Shown here: one piece after another, positions 20,873-32,070 of the stretch | Layout of the letters: each line of letters begins with the position of its first letter | Position numbering within the stretch: the first letter of the stretch is position 1 | Source of the DNA: Liopterus haemorrhoidalis | Taxonomy: Eukaryota > Arthropoda > Insecta > Coleoptera > Dytiscidae | Direction: 5' to 3' | Length of the DNA stretch: 64,000 bases | Assembly: GCA_963971575.1 (NCBI GenBank) | Contig: OZ020624.1 | Span: forward strand, 29,276,356-29,340,355 | Translations under genes and position numbers: made by a program | The notes under the pieces: generated by a model | Told to the model about the DNA's origin: nothing | The model's input: the letters and a program-made list of their open reading frames with translations, nothing else | Databases searched by the model: none

Positions 20873-21914
20873 TATTATAATTATTGTTATTAAGTCTCGA
20901 GTCATGGAATTAAAAATAGTCGCGACTAAGAAAGCCTACTCTACACTATTGAAGCTGGTGTAAAATATTTTATTATGTCAATTAACCTTTAGAAAAATAC
21001 GAATTAGAACACTAGAGTCACAAGAGTATAGTTTTATAGTTTATGTAATAGATCTGTTATATACTTCCTAGTAAATAAATTAAAATATCGATTGAAGCTG
21101 TTAAACCTTCTGAAGTTTCGAACGAAAGCATTTAAAGTTTCAGTTTATTCGTGCATTGTCCACTTTAGGTAACATCTATGGTTCACCACTAGAGCTTTTA
21201 GCATTGATCACCATTTCCCATCACGGAACAAGACTTAATCGCCGGACTAAAGTGTCATAAAACAGAACTCAGAGATAGCTAAACCACCATGCAACCAACT
21301 ACAGGCGACACCACTTACACCATAGCTCTTTGTAAGGTGTTTCAACACTTTAAAAGGGTCAAGAAATAAAGGGATTTTGATTTAGTTACAAAAATTTACA
21401 AACATGAATGAGGATATAAGACGATAAAATATGATATAGGCCTTTAAGAAATAATTTTAAATTTGCAAATAATGTAAGTAGACATTGTAGATGTTGTCTT
21501 ATAATCATCTGAAACTTGTAAACACCAAATATGAGCAGAAAATATAAAAAGAAAAACAGATATAGCCTTTAAGTTTATTAATATGATTCGGGTTCTTCAA
21601 ACAAAAACGCAGAATTTTCAAGAAGGTAAAATTTATTTACACTTACAATGTTACACTAATAGTTTTGTAATATACGGAATACCAACAACAACTTTCGCCC
21701 GGAGGCACAAACCGTCAGTATACTTGCTAGAACAAGAACTGAAAACCAACTGACTACATAAAAAAATCTCGTTACCAAGTAAACTCGATAAAATTGTTAC
21801 AATACTCCATGTTTTCTAGAGACTTTTATGGTTTCATGGTTTCCATGGATATGATTTACGAAAACTTTCCAGATTATTCCACGAAATTCCACCATAGGCG
21901 TTCTATGAGGGTAA
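20873..21914. other. Spacer, nothing recognised
   Basis: No element signatures or family matches. A-rich sequence with short frames only. Confidence 0.4.
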
Positions 21915-23320
21915 TCAAAACAGTCAGGGTCAGTTTTTTGCCCATAATGCCAAAACCTTTGCCCATACTTCAAAATGGACCAAATTTTGTTGATCTATAA
22001 ACAAAAATACACATTTTAACAAATTTTCAATAAAAACGGAGACAAAAAATTTTTACCAAATTTTTGAATTTTATAAAAAAAAAATTGACTTCAATTTTAG
22101 CCAAAATATAGTTTTAAGCTAATTTTGGGGTGAGGATTACGAAAAATATATTTTAAAAATTCATATTTTTCTAGTTTTTGAGATAGAGTCGATTGGGGTC
22201 AGTTTTTTGCCCATAATGCCAAAACTTTTGCCCAAACCTTAAAATGGACCAAATTTTCATGATCTATGACCAAAATTACATATTTTTACCAATTTTCAAT
22301 AAAATCGGAGACAAAATTTTTTTGCTTCAAAATCACGATATTTTTAAGGTATACCCCTTACGATTTTTTCGATTTTTTGCCATTTTCAAGGGTTTTGGAT
22401 TATTGCTCATACAAAACTTAATAATTGGTTTATTAAAGCCCAAATTTTTTTATAGACTAAACAATGTATGAGAATTTTAAAAATTCAAACCGTAGATTTC
22501 TATCTCTAACCATTTTTTAGTTACAATTTATCAAAATTTTCAAAAAAAATTTAAAAAAATTGAAAATTTTCAAAAAAAAAATTTGTTTCAAAATTTGGTA
22601 TAAGTCAACTAGGACCCTAAGATTTCAAAAATTTCAACCGCAGGTCTTTATCGCATTTTGTTTTTGAGATACATGCATGCGAAAATGAAAATTTCTATAA
22701 ATCACTCCATATAAAACTGATCACAAGTTTAAAATACGCAAAACGAATAAGGCCTCATCATTTTTCTAGACTAAATAAATTGCAAGGAATCCAAAAATTT
22801 TAATCTCAGTTCGCTATCTCTAACCGTTTTTGAATTGTGATTTTTTTAAATTCTTAATTTTCACAAATAATGTAAATTATGCCATTATAAGAATTGTCAT
22901 AATTTCAAAACGCATTGAACAATTAAAGCCCCAATTTTTTTCTAGACTAAATAAACTACAGAGAATCCAAAAATATTAACCGCAGGTCGCTATCCCTAAC
23001 CGTTTTTAAGTTGTAATTATTTTTTATTTCACAATTTTCACAAATAACAAAAATGTCGTAATCTCAAAACCCGTTCAACGATTAAGGCCCCAAATTTTTA
23101 CTAGACTAAATAAACTACGCGGAATCCAAAAATTTTAATCTCAGGTCCCTCTCTGTACCGGTTTTTGAGTTGTGAATTTTCGCAAATAATGCAAATTATG
23201 TAAAAAAAAAATGTCGAAATCTCAAAACGCGTTAAATGATTAAAGCCCCAAATTTTGTTTACACTAAATAAGCTATGGCGAATCCACAAATTCCATCTTC
23301 AGCCCCAGACAGACAGACAT
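21915..23320. repeat. Complex dispersed repeat, locus 1
   Basis: Two nested patterns are seen. First, a block GTCAGTTTTTTGCCC, CTTTTGCCCA-ACTTCAAAATGGACC, ACCAATTTTCAATAAAA occurs at 21928 and again at 22196 (268-bp offset). Second, from about 22440 a degenerate tandem unit of 159-176 bp is built on CTAGACTAAATAAACTAC, GGAATCCAAAAATTTTAA, CCGCAGGTCGCTATC, AACCGTTTTTGAGTTGT and CACAATTTTCACAAATAA. Its anchors lie at 22766, 22942, 23101 and 23261. The locus ends in CAGACAGACAGACA and a T run (23308-23335). The same composite, in the same order, occurs at 61330-62843. No coding potential. Confidence 0.85.
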
Positions 23321-23443
23321 TTTTTTTTTTTTTATATTTTCTTATATTCATCTGAAAAGTGTAGAATCCAAATATGACACCGAAAAAATAAAAAACAGAG
23401 CCTCCTATTTTAATAATATAGATGGGGCAATAAAAGACGTTAC

Positions 23444-23632
23444 TTATTTCTGTTCCAAGCCAAGTAGTTTTTTCAAATGCCCACCCGATATATAGATGCT
23501 AAAAACCATCCTTCCGTCGTTGTCCATAAACTGAGGTAGAGTCGAAAGATTTTTGTTTAGTTCCACAGTTGAACCCGTATATAATTCCATGCTGTATCCC
23601 TTGTAATCCAGTTGTAACAACCACAAATTGTG
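23444..23632 (-). CDS. Candidate host exon (protein-like open frame ending in a stop)
   Basis: Minus strand reads MGLHNLWLLQLDYKGY, SMELYTGSTVELNKNLS, TLPQFMDNDGRMVFSIYISG and HLKKLLGLEQK before TAA at 23444. I do not recognise it, but the amino-acid composition is balanced and unlike the shadow frames around it. Upstream on the same strand are two acceptor-like sites: CTTCTGTTTCATAAAG, and CTGTACAAG directly before GGATG. Both can be joined in frame to the candidate 40-nt exon at 26633-26672. It may be the last exon of a host gene whose intron is filled by the elements at 24131-26005, or a relic of an unknown element. Confidence 0.3.
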   Translation of the reverse strand, partial: HNLWLLQLDYKGYSMELYTGSTVELNKNLSTLPQFMDNDGRMVFSIYISGGHLKKLLGLEQK

Positions 23633-23649
23633 TAACCCCATCCCTTGTA

Positions 23650-24130
23650 CAGTAACCCTTTATGAAACAGAAGGATTACATCATTTAAACGTCAATGTCT
23701 ATGCCTCTGCTTCATTTCACACGAATATTAATTAAGAAGATGAAAATTTATACTAAGTAACAGAGCTACTTAAACTTCCAACTTTCGATGTTATAAATTT
23801 AAATTAAGACTTAAATAAGAATATTTTATAAGGCTTTATTGTTTAATAACTTTCAAAAATTCATTGTTAATAAATAGGGAGAAGAATTGAATTTTGATCA
23901 CGATGTAAATTACGGAAACATATCATTTTTTGAAGGATGAAATAAAAAGATAAGCTGATCCTTTTTTAATGTTCCCACAGGGTACATTTATTCTTTTAGT
24001 AACCATTAAAAAAATTCTTGTAATAGAAGTAAAAAATTTAACTGATGTCAAAACTTAACATTTGTTTTTGATATAAACTGGTCAACTGCATTCAAAATTA
24101 AGTACTTTTTCTTATAAAGAAAATGTGTTA
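23650..24130. other. Spacer, nothing recognised
   Basis: No gene or repeat identified. Confidence 0.4.
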
Positions 24131-25395
24131 AGTTGATCCAATTTGAGCTCTTGGATTTGTGTTTTGAATAAAACACAACATATTGGAAAAATCCGAATTT
24201 TATTGTTGTTAGCATAAAGTACAGACTTGGCAATTATTTATGAAATATGATGTCGGTCAAATGTCCTCCACGACTCCGCTGACATGATACCATTCTTTTA
24301 GCGAAGTTTTCCGCAATCGTTTCCAATAAATGCGGTTCGGTTTCAGCAATTGCACGTCTGATGTTCTCTTTTAGTTCTGGAATCGTAGCAGGCTTGTTGA
24401 CATAGACCCTTTCCTTCAAATAGCCCCAGAGAAAAAAGTCTAATGAGGTTAGATTGCAAGACCTCGCTGGCCAATTGATGTTGCCCCTCTGAGAGACAAC
24501 ATGACCAGGAAATTTGGTTTGAAGTAAAGTGTTTCACGTGCTGTATGACATGTGGCTCCATCCTGTTGAAACCACATGTCATTTAAGTTCAAATCATAGG
24601 TTTCATTGAAAAAAAAATTGTTTAGCATCTCCCGATAGCGTACACCATTGACAGTAACAGCGTTACCAGCTTCGTCCTCAAAAAAGTACGGGCCAATGAT
24701 TCCTCCAGCCCATAATGCACACCAAACAGTGCATTTTTATGGATGCATTGGTTTTTCTTGAATAGCATGTGGGTTTCACTACCCCAGATGCGAGAATTTT
24801 GGCGATTAACAAACGCATTCAAAACAAAATGAGCTTCATCGCTCCATATGATTTTTTTTGCAAAAATCAGCAACTTCTGTGTTTTCTAAAACCCAGATCA
24901 CAAATATACGGCGTTTCTGATGGTCCACTGCTTTCAGTTCTTGAATTTTATATGCCTTTAAATGCAGGTCTTTTTTTTAAATTCGTTGAGTAGTGCCATA
25001 TGAAAGATTCAATTGTGAACGGTGACGCATTGACGTGCTTGGTTCTTCTTGCACACTATCACGAATACGAGCAATATTTTCACCTGAACGACCCCTGCGT
25101 TGATAGAGAACTCTTGGTGTATCAATAAGCATATCACTTGTTTCAAATTTTTGCAGTAGTTCACGAATTGCACGCTCACTTGGAACATTATTCCGTCCAA
25201 AAAGTGTTCTTCGCGTAATCGTAACTTATCGCCTGTTTTCATAATAAACTTGCACGATATTTATGCGGTGCTGCACAATATACGGCGCCATGATGGATTT
25301 GCAATGTGTTTAGATACCAACTGTAAAAATGCCAACATTCACTGAACGATAATGGCGCGCAATCCGAATCCCGGAGTCCAATTTGGATCACCCTT
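24131..25395 (-). mobile_element. DDE_3-type (IS630-Tc1-mariner) transposon, nearly full length, frameshifted
   Basis: The ends AGTTGATCCAATTTGAGCTC (24131) and, inverted, AAGGGTGATCCAAATTGGACTC (from 25395) form an imperfect TIR, with TA at 24129-24130 and 25396-25397. Minus strand from about 25290: APYIVQHRI, VYYENRRQV, TLFGRNNVPSERAIRELLQKFETS, GRSGENIARIRDSVQEEPSTSMRHRS, then SDEAHFVLNAFVNRQNSRIWG (first Asp), MWFQQDGATCHTA-type block (decayed), LQTKFPGHVVSQRGNINWPARSCNLTSLDFFLWGYLKERVYVNK, AIAETEPHLLETIAENFAKR and SRGGHLTDIIF. This order is the common insect DDE_3 family. At least four frameshifts or stops disrupt it. Confidence 0.85.
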
Positions 25396-25544
25396 TAGCT
25401 TGAGAGTCTTGACTTACGAGAACTAGTTAAGTTTTGCTGTTGCTTGATAGATATTGGATACATGTTGTGTTTTGGAATGTTTGCTCTCTAGTTTCCTTTA
25501 GAGTCTTTATATTCAAGGGGACAAACAGTGTCATGTAAAGGTTT

Positions 25545-26005
25545 AGAAACAACCATAAGAGCAGCATTTAATACGATGGTTTGAGTTGAATTCTCATCAA
25601 AAAATGCTAGTAATTCGGCATGCTTAAACTATTTCGGAAGCCCAGAACGTTGTTTGTCTTCCACACTAAAATCATCACCTCTGAATCATTTGAACCAATC
25701 GCTACGGGCCGGTTTCTGAAAGCCTAGTTAACTATAACCAAATTGTTAGAAAATGGTTGCTATGGTTACTTATGGGATTGTTATTTTGTAACCGGGTTTA
25801 ACCAAAAGATTAAACTCAGCTAAGCTTTCAGAAACAGGCCCTACATGTTCTTTTTGAAGGAGCATATTCATGGTAAGTTAAAAAAATCAATGGGTGCGCA
25901 AAACTGCAGCTAAAGCGCTTAAATGCAGTTTTCTTCAGATCAAAGTAGTGAAGAAGTACGTATCGATAAAATCCATTAACACGATTGATTTTAAATAGAT
26001 TAAAA
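25545..26005 (-). pseudogene. Mariner transposase N-terminal fragment
   Basis: Minus strand: YVLLHYFDLKKTAFKRFSC, then across the MITE at 25706-25841, SDWFK, FRGDDFSVEDKQRSGLPK, FKHAELLAFFDENSTQT. These match the first HTH and the SGDFxVEDKxRSGRPK linker of cecropia/mauritiana-type mariners. Two internal stops are visible and the catalytic domain is not attached. It is a different mariner lineage from those at 5180 and 28749. Confidence 0.65.
25706..25841. repeat. Short MITE inserted in the mariner fragment
   Basis: The ends GGGCCGGTTTCTGAAAGC (25706) and, inverted from 25841, GGGCCTGTTTCTGAAAGC form an imperfect TIR of roughly 25 bp. The trinucleotide TAC flanks both sides (25703-25705, 25842-25844). 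The 136-bp body is non-coding. Removing it rejoins the mariner HTH reading across the site, which fixes the insertion point. Confidence 0.75.
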
Positions 26006-26124
26006 AATATCTCCTCTTTCATACACAGTAACCTTTACGCACTGATTTTTATTGACAGATGTCTAAATATCAACAGACGATCACCTACAACTGCCAAATC
26101 TCACTTCTTTTGCAACTGGAAATA

Positions 26125-26185
26125 TTTACTTGTTAGTTAAAATTTTTGGCGCACAGCAACAAAGGCTATTTGCGCCGAAATATTT
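26125..26185. repeat. Dispersed repeat fragment (partner at 39520-39600)
   Basis: GTTAGTTAAAATTTTTGGCGC followed by ACAGCAACAAAG and TATTTGCG is shared with 39530-39577. In inverse orientation it would end in TAACTAAC, the kind of simple tail seen at the 3' ends of LINEs and SINEs. Confidence 0.6.
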
Positions 26186-26632
26186 ACTCGGAAGCTGCGG
26201 AAACTAATCACGTATAACATCGATGTACCTAACTACTCTGCTAATTTAGCTTTGTGGTTGAAGGACAAGCTTAAATTAATATCTATATCGCTGCTTGCTT
26301 TGAAACTTCTTCTTTTTCTCAAATTTTCAAAAATAATTAACAGACAATGCTTTAATTAACTGTGGTATTTCTTTGTGATTGACAATAATTTTGTTCATTT
26401 TTGAACAATGGAAAATAAGCTTCCTTGATTAGAGTTGAATGTTCATAATTGTTAAACATGCAAGACTGTCGTTTGAATTTGAATTGAGTTTCTGAATTTG
26501 TTAAATTATTACATGAACTGTTGTTGGTCACGATAGAATTAACACTTGTTTTTAACCGAAAAAATTTGAGAATTTTAAAGTTAATTAAAGGAAGTTTGAA
26601 TAGAAAATGTTATAAAAGAAAAAATTACTTAC
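26186..26632. other. Spacer, nothing recognised
   Basis: AT-rich, with no identifiable element. It ends at the donor-like site of the candidate exon at 26633. Confidence 0.4.
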
Positions 26633-26672
26633 TGGAGAAGAAAATCTTGTAGGCTCTGGTATACGGAACACA
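26633..26672 (-). CDS. Candidate 40-nt microexon
   Basis: On the minus strand a long T-rich tract ending TTTTTTTGTTACAG (acceptor) precedes 40 nt beginning TGTGTTCCGTATACC. Directly after the final CTCCA comes GTAAGT (donor). Both splice signals match the consensus closely. All three frames are open. Joined to the candidate exon at 23444-23632 through either of its acceptors, the frame stays open. The strong flanking signals in otherwise anonymous sequence suggest a real exon, but 40 nt is too short to identify. Confidence 0.35.
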
Positions 26673-26877
26673 CTGTAACAAAAAAATAAATAAATTAAAA
26701 TTAGAAAATCATGAAACTTTTCAGTCGATTTTGGTCAAAAAAGGTTGTAATTTTTAACTTGGATCAAAATGAGATTTCAATGGGGGGGACATTGATCTGG
26801 ACCCTTGGCTAGCGCCCCTGAATAGTTACGCTTATGCTTAAAGATAGAAAATCTCAAGGACTCTTTTTAAAAATTAT

Positions 26878-27017
26878 ATATTTTACATCGGCCTATTTCT
26901 GCAACGAGGCTAATCGCTGATGCCAGGGGGCGAGCTCCTACACCTGGATGAGTGGTGAATGATTGTGAAAATGGGGGTAATGTAAACATATTATTCTCGC
27001 CCGAATAATGTCACCAA
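26878..27017 (-). repeat. SINE, 3' part, split by the LTR at 27018
   Basis: Same family as 15697-15945, minus strand: TTTTACATCGGCC, GCTAATCGCTGATGCC, GGGCGAGCTCC, ATTCTCGCCCGAATAATG, CACCAA. It breaks off at CACCAA (27012-27017), which is repeated after the LTR at 28039-28044, where the SINE continues. Confidence 0.85.
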
Positions 27018-28038
27018 TGTAAGGGAGGTAATTTTGGTATTATTTCATAAATAAAATTTCATAAATAAATTCATTATAATCATTCAATTAGAGTAAAATA
27101 TTTAATCTGTTAAACGATAAAACAATAATCTATTTCTTAGAAAGGGCATTTAATATAACGGTAGATTGTTTATTATTGCAACTTGACACTTTTGTCAATG
27201 TAACAAGGAAAGTGAATCGTAAATTATTGTGTTAAAAAAATATACGTCAACCATAAGCACATAAATAATAATTAATTTTTGTCTGAGATATAAATATTAT
27301 GATTCGGCTATTTTCTAATGGGATATTTATCTGAGTTATCACCAATAAATTATGAATTTTAAGATAGTACAAGATAGACAGTCAAGAGGTATTAAATGAT
27401 ATTTAACAGTTGGGCGATGTAAGCATTTTCAGGGTAGTCACGTTTTAAGTAGTTCAGATTAAACCGTCGTAGTGGTTAAGTCATGTTTGAGAGTTCATTT
27501 TAAACCGTCGTGAAGTAAAGTCGTGTTTTTAATTAGAGTGAGATTTTGTTAATCATGGGTTAGAGTCATTTAGTGTTGTCGGTCAAGTCGAGTTAAATTA
27601 ACAAGTAATTCCATATGAAACGTTGGTGTAGTGCCCAGCTAAAGACATGTGAGAGATAAATGGTTTTATAGGATGTCAGTCAGGACTGTGGTATCCAGTG
27701 GACAAATTAGTGATTAGTGCTAAAGAGTCCAGTGTTTAGTGTTTGTGAATGTCTCATTTGGATTTAGCTGTATCGACGTAATTGTAAGTCTATTGTAATT
27801 AGTGTTAATATTTAAACCGTATTATAATTAAAGTAGATTAGCTAAAATGTTGAGTTTAATTGAACAACCCTTAATCCTTCCAAGAATCATAGCAACCAGC
27901 TAGCGGACTATTAGGGGGGTCCAGACTTGATCCGCTCGCAAGTCTTGGAATCCATAATGTGAGGGATGTACAGAGTAAGTACAAATGAAATAAATCAGCC
28001 AACCGTGACATTTCATATGTATCATATCAGAGTCCCCA
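27018..28038. mobile_element. Solo LTR, 1021 bp, with 6-bp target duplication
   Basis: It begins TGTAAGGGAGG and ends GAGTCCCCA (TG...CA), flanked by CACCAA on both sides (27012-27017, 28039-28044), inside a SINE. It has no RT, integrase or gag, so this is a single LTR left by recombination, or one LTR of a lost element. A second, 5'-incomplete copy (54560-55435) matches along its length, for example GATATTTAACAGTTGGGCG, TTAAACCGTCGT, TCATAGCAACCAG, CAGCCAACCGT, and ends at the same CCCCA. Internal TAAACCGTCGT is itself repeated (about 27459 and 27501). The LTR superfamily cannot be told. Confidence 0.85.
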
Positions 28039-28044
28039 CACCAA

Positions 28045-28112
28045 CGAAGGAGGCTCGAACCAGCGATCGGACAGTCAGACTGTTTCTACCAATACAAACC
28101 GCACGACTTATA
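28045..28112 (-). repeat. SINE, 5' part, continuation of the split copy
   Basis: CGAAGGAGGCTCGAACCAGC (B-box on the minus strand: GGTTCGAGCC), then ACAGTCAGACTGTTTCT and AACCGCACGACTTA. The A-box end is lost. Together with 26878-27017 it makes one SINE interrupted by the LTR. Confidence 0.8.
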
Positions 28113-28748
28113 TGTGTATAAGATATTGGCAAATAATAAGGATTAAATAAATAGATTTCCAGTATTTTAAGCAGTATCACAAAAAAACATCTGTTAGAAA
28201 AATAGTTTAATTTTTATTATGAACATTCCTTTAACCCTTTTCCTCAAAGTGTGTCTTTTAGAAACATGTTAACCCTTTACAGTTGTAGAATCCCTAAAAC
28301 CTTGTGTCATGCCATTGTAAACATTTCACATTTCACCCGAGGCAGAAAACTACCTTTTCATACTTGTATATCCCGGAGCATACAAGAGAAACATTCTTAA
28401 CAAAGACGTTAAAGATTCTGATAAGATCACAGCGTGGATTAAAGATCATAACGCAAGGAATCTCATCAAGAAGTTATTAAAGATAATTATTCATATTAGA
28501 CTGTTTGAATATAGATGCTAAAAGGGGGTTTTATTAACAAATACTCAAGAGAACAGTCCACTTGCATGTTCAATATCATACATGTTAAGTACAACTTCGA
28601 CAACAACTTGGGCTGGATAGTGAATTTAAAATATCACCGCAGGTCGAACCATATTTTAGGGATTATATGGAAATATAAAAAAAGCAACATTCGAAATCAG
28701 TTAAGTGACAAACGACCTTCGATTAGAATTTTTGAATTTTATGTATTA
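28113..28748. other. Spacer with unassigned coding-like stretch
   Basis: Near 28420-28480 the plus strand reads SDKITAWIKDHNARNLIKKLL, which resembles the W---D-xAxxLI segment of copia-type Gag. The match is too short to rely on. The open frame at 28515-28763 has no signature. Confidence 0.3.
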
Positions 28749-29470
28749 GGTCGTCAAGGATGAAATTTGTAGAAAAAAAGGCAAAGTTGGTTGACAACCT
28801 ACAAATATAAGGAATTATTTTTTTCATGAAAGTATGCACCCATATTGTCTATACACTTTTGCCATTTAAGCGGCAGGTTGTTCAAGCCGGTGGTATAAAT
28901 CCCTGGCGGACGAGAGTCAATGAATTCCTGGAAGGCCAGTTTTACAGCATTGTCGGAATTAAACTATTTTCCCATTGAAAAGTTATCCAAATTGCGGAAG
29001 AAGTGGTAGTCAGTGGGGGCTAGTTTTGGTGAGTATGGAGGATGATGAAGAGGTTCCAACTCTAATTTTAGTTTTGCCACAGACATTTGTGCAGTGCGTG
29101 GTCTAGTGTTATCATTCAATAAGATAGGAGTTGATCTGTTTACCTATCTAGGCTATTTTTCTTTAAGTTTTTGCATCATTTCGTCCAGTTGGTTGCAGTA
29201 TATTTCTGCTGTGATCGATGCGCCAGTTTTTGTTTTAGTTTTTTTTTTTTTTGTTTTTAAGTTACCTGTACGAAATTGGGCGAACCAATTTGATATTGTC
29301 TGCTGCGTAGTAACACTAGAGCAAAATACACTATTAATGTTTCGCGCGGTCTGCGGTGCCGTATTTCCACGTAAGAATTCATACTTCATAAAGTGCGAAT
29401 TCCGACCGTTCCATTTACAACAAAATGAATTTTAAAAAAAAGTCTAATATTTTTATGGAGACGATGAAAT
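28749..29470 (-). pseudogene. Mariner deletion derivative, copy 1 (right end lost)
   Basis: It starts with the TIR GGTCGTCAAGGATGAAATTTG after a TA (28747-28748). Minus strand: MKYEFLRGNTAPQTARNI, NSVFCSSVTTQQTISNWFAQFRTGNLKTK (first HTH, 29240-29389), then directly GASITAEIYCNQLDEMMQKLKEK, skipping the second HTH and first catalytic block. The rest is broken by shifts (LEQPAA*MAKVYRQYGC). The same junction occurs at 57851-58708. The right TIR is not present; similarity fades near 29470. Confidence 0.75.
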
Positions 29471-29730
29471 GTAAAAGACGAAAAAAGCTTATGGATGTCT
29501 CGTTCTTGCCCCGGCTTCTCCAGGATCGGTCGAACCAACCTAGGTATCCGCACGAGGCGAACACGTGGAGAAGCCCTGTAGACGACACTCACATCTCGGG
29601 TTGGCGACTTCAACAGCTGGGCTGGTCTTTGGCCAACGAGCTCACAAGAATGACTATTGCTTGACTACCAAGAATGATTAACCTCGACTCTATTCCACCA
29701 GGACACTATGACGTCAGGTCCTACCTCAGT
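29471..29730. other. GC-rich patch, unidentified
   Basis: About 200 bp markedly richer in GC than the surroundings (CCCCGGCTTCTCCAGG, CACGAGGCGAACACGTGG). Open frames exist on both strands (plus: RSNQPRYPHEANTWRSPVDD; one frame contains GDFNSWAGLW, reminiscent of a LINE endonuclease GDFN block). None is convincing. Confidence 0.3.
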
Positions 29731-31035
29731 TGTTTTGGAAACATTATTCATTTGTGTAATTGTTGGCAGCAATTATAGACCATAGTCATCATCACAATTG
29801 AATAACGTTTATCAACACATTAGAATGTAGTTCAAAACTTATGTTGACAAACACGAACACTCTGCACATTCTTTAATTCCCAAAACCGTACGTCAGCAAC
29901 CTTGACCTATACGGCTTAAATGCCGCTCAAGGAATTGGGACATTAGAACACAATTATACGATAATTGTGAAAGTGTTATTTTAGATAATAAAATTTTTCG
30001 TAAACTGTAAAACTGTTTCAAAAGCTCTATCAAAACATACTCAACGCGAAATAGGTTTCCATTTAGTCCTTGATAGCCTCTAACTTATATTTGTTCAGAA
30101 AAATTTCAGTACTTCTATTCGTCATAGTCATCTTTGGCAAACCATTGGTAAACTTTGGTCATCATAATTTTTGACAAACTTGTTCACACATCGCTTTTTC
30201 TAGAAAAATCATGTTCCTTCTATCTCGATATATCACATGCTGAATAATAATACATTTTTAAGAAATAGAGTATTTAGGATATCATCATATCAGAAGTTGC
30301 ATATCAGAGCATGAAATACGAAAAAAGTTACGCAATCATTTTTTTCTTGGTTGTTTTTTAGTAGTACCTTGCAGATTAAAAATTTCTAATGACAATTGAA
30401 AACATAAATCCTAAATTTTTCTACTGTCTCTGAGACGAGAAACGGCGAAATTAAAACACAATTTTCCCCAACACAAAATTGCAATAAATAATTCAAAAAG
30501 AAAAAAGTTTTTCTCTGTACAAAATGAACTCTCATCCTTAGGGAATTTCTTTTATTTTAAAGTTATACCTCAGTTAGTCATTATCAATATTTCTTCCTAA
30601 AGACACTATGAATTTACTTGTCATAGAATATATTTTATGCTGGGAATATTTTTGATACAGTTATGAAATATGTAGAGGAAGATATAATATTTACTTTTAT
30701 ATAGTTTAGAGATCGGTGTTCTGGGAATAATGTCAACTTTAGTCAACGCAAAACTAAGCTTACTCATGCTGTTATACAACACATATTATTTATGCCAAAT
30801 ATATTTTTACCAAAATCTATCAGCCAGCAGACCTTCTAGCTGATATTAGTATACATTAACTGTCGTCAAAACCTTCCAGCCAACAATTAAATGGTTAATT
30901 TGCTATAGATACCTGGACATTACTCTAGCGCAGTTGAAAAATGTTTTGCTAGCTGTGCATAGGATACCACGTTCAACTCCCAGTGCCGACAAACATTAAT
31001 AAAAATAATAAAAAAATAATAATATTCCATTTCCG
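29731..31035. other. AT-rich spacer, nothing recognised
   Basis: No gene, tandem repeat or element end identified. Confidence 0.45.
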
Positions 31036-32070
31036 TCCAGTGTCCAATGCCCAGTCCCGTCAAAGAAAACGCTGGAGCACAACTCTCTCGGGAGGAGTTC
31101 AATAGATTTACCAGTTCAGTGAAACGAGAGGAGATAGACACGTTGACAAAAGAACACAAGAGTAAAAGTTTGCACTCTGTGTTCTTCAAACATATAAAAA
31201 GTCTAGAGTTGTCCACCGAACTCATGTTCAGGTTTCTTAAGTCTGCTGGTTTGAGATTGAAAACGGAAGGTTTTGTGTTTGCGTGCCTGGTGTTACAAAT
31301 GCTTTGGCGTACAGTGCCCACATATTCCAAATGGAGTCCACATTCTATAGGTTGTGCATCACCATCTTAAACCAATTATGCACATTCTGTCTGCTTGTCC
31401 ATCTCTTAAAGCATCGAGCTACGTGTCTCAACATAATTCTGCTCGCCGCGTGGCCTACTACCATCTTAGACCTATGGTAAAGACCAAATACCGATTATAG
31501 TGTACGTTTCTTCTGACATAATATCAGTGGTGGAAAATTCCAAGTCTCGCATTTATTGGAACTACTCCTTCTCCAGCTCGAGGCTACTAACAGGCACTAA
31601 GCCGGAAATAACCTTCCTGGATATCTAAACCAAACAGATCGTGATCGAGTTCTCAAGGCCAGCTGAGAAGAATATTTCTCACAAGGAAGAGGAAAAGAGG
31701 TCCAAGTATATGGATCTCTTGTCTGAGCTTAGAAAGCTGTATCACGGGTATAAAGTTAAGCTTGTGGTTCTGATAGTTGGTGTTTTAGGTGGTATGAAAG
31801 CCCCATATCGAAGGGAAATCGAATCCATTCCCGCCTGTAATTTTTCTGCCACCTCTTTGATCTGCAGAATGGAGAAGCAGTTTTGTTCGGATCACTCCGG
31901 ATTGAGTGGGAATTGAATCTGGCGTAATTTCCTTGTCTGCAAGACAAGGTTTGGCATGCAGCCGTGTATATTTAGCATCACTAATCTCTTGTATAACGTG
32001 TCTCAAAAGGTTGCTGAAGTTTGCGATTAGTGGATGCTTGTCAAGACCTGACAAACCCCAAATTATAATG
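31036..32070 (+). pseudogene. R4/Dong-like LINE, 3' half with restriction-like endonuclease domain (copy 1)
   Basis: The frame 31047-31265 reads LSREEFNRFTSSVKREEI, VFFKHIKSLELSTELMF, LKSAGLRLKTEGFVFAC. After a shift comes IMHILSACPSLKASSYVSQHNSARRVAYYHLR (zinc-knuckle HI-AC-region, 31370-31480), then SVVENSKSRIYWNYSFSS, a decayed PDI-type block, and IVIEFSRPAEKNISHKEEEKRSKYMDLL, ELRKLYHGYKVKLVVLIVGVLGG (31641-31790). The TEGxxxA-Q, Cys/His and D-(I/E)FS-P-xxNI-KEEEK-KY-DL blocks match site-specific LINEs that cut with a PD-(D/E)xK restriction-like endonuclease rather than an APE. Frameshifts and a stop inactivate it. The 3' UTR ends near CAAGACCTGACAAACCCC and an AT tail at about 32070. Confidence 0.7.

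Noticed and set aside
23444..26672. Naming the candidate gene
   Set aside because: The peptides are too short for me to assign to any family, so no symbol or function is given.
28420..28480. Copia Gag fragment
   Set aside because: About 20 residues with a loose match and no LTR, protease or RT nearby.
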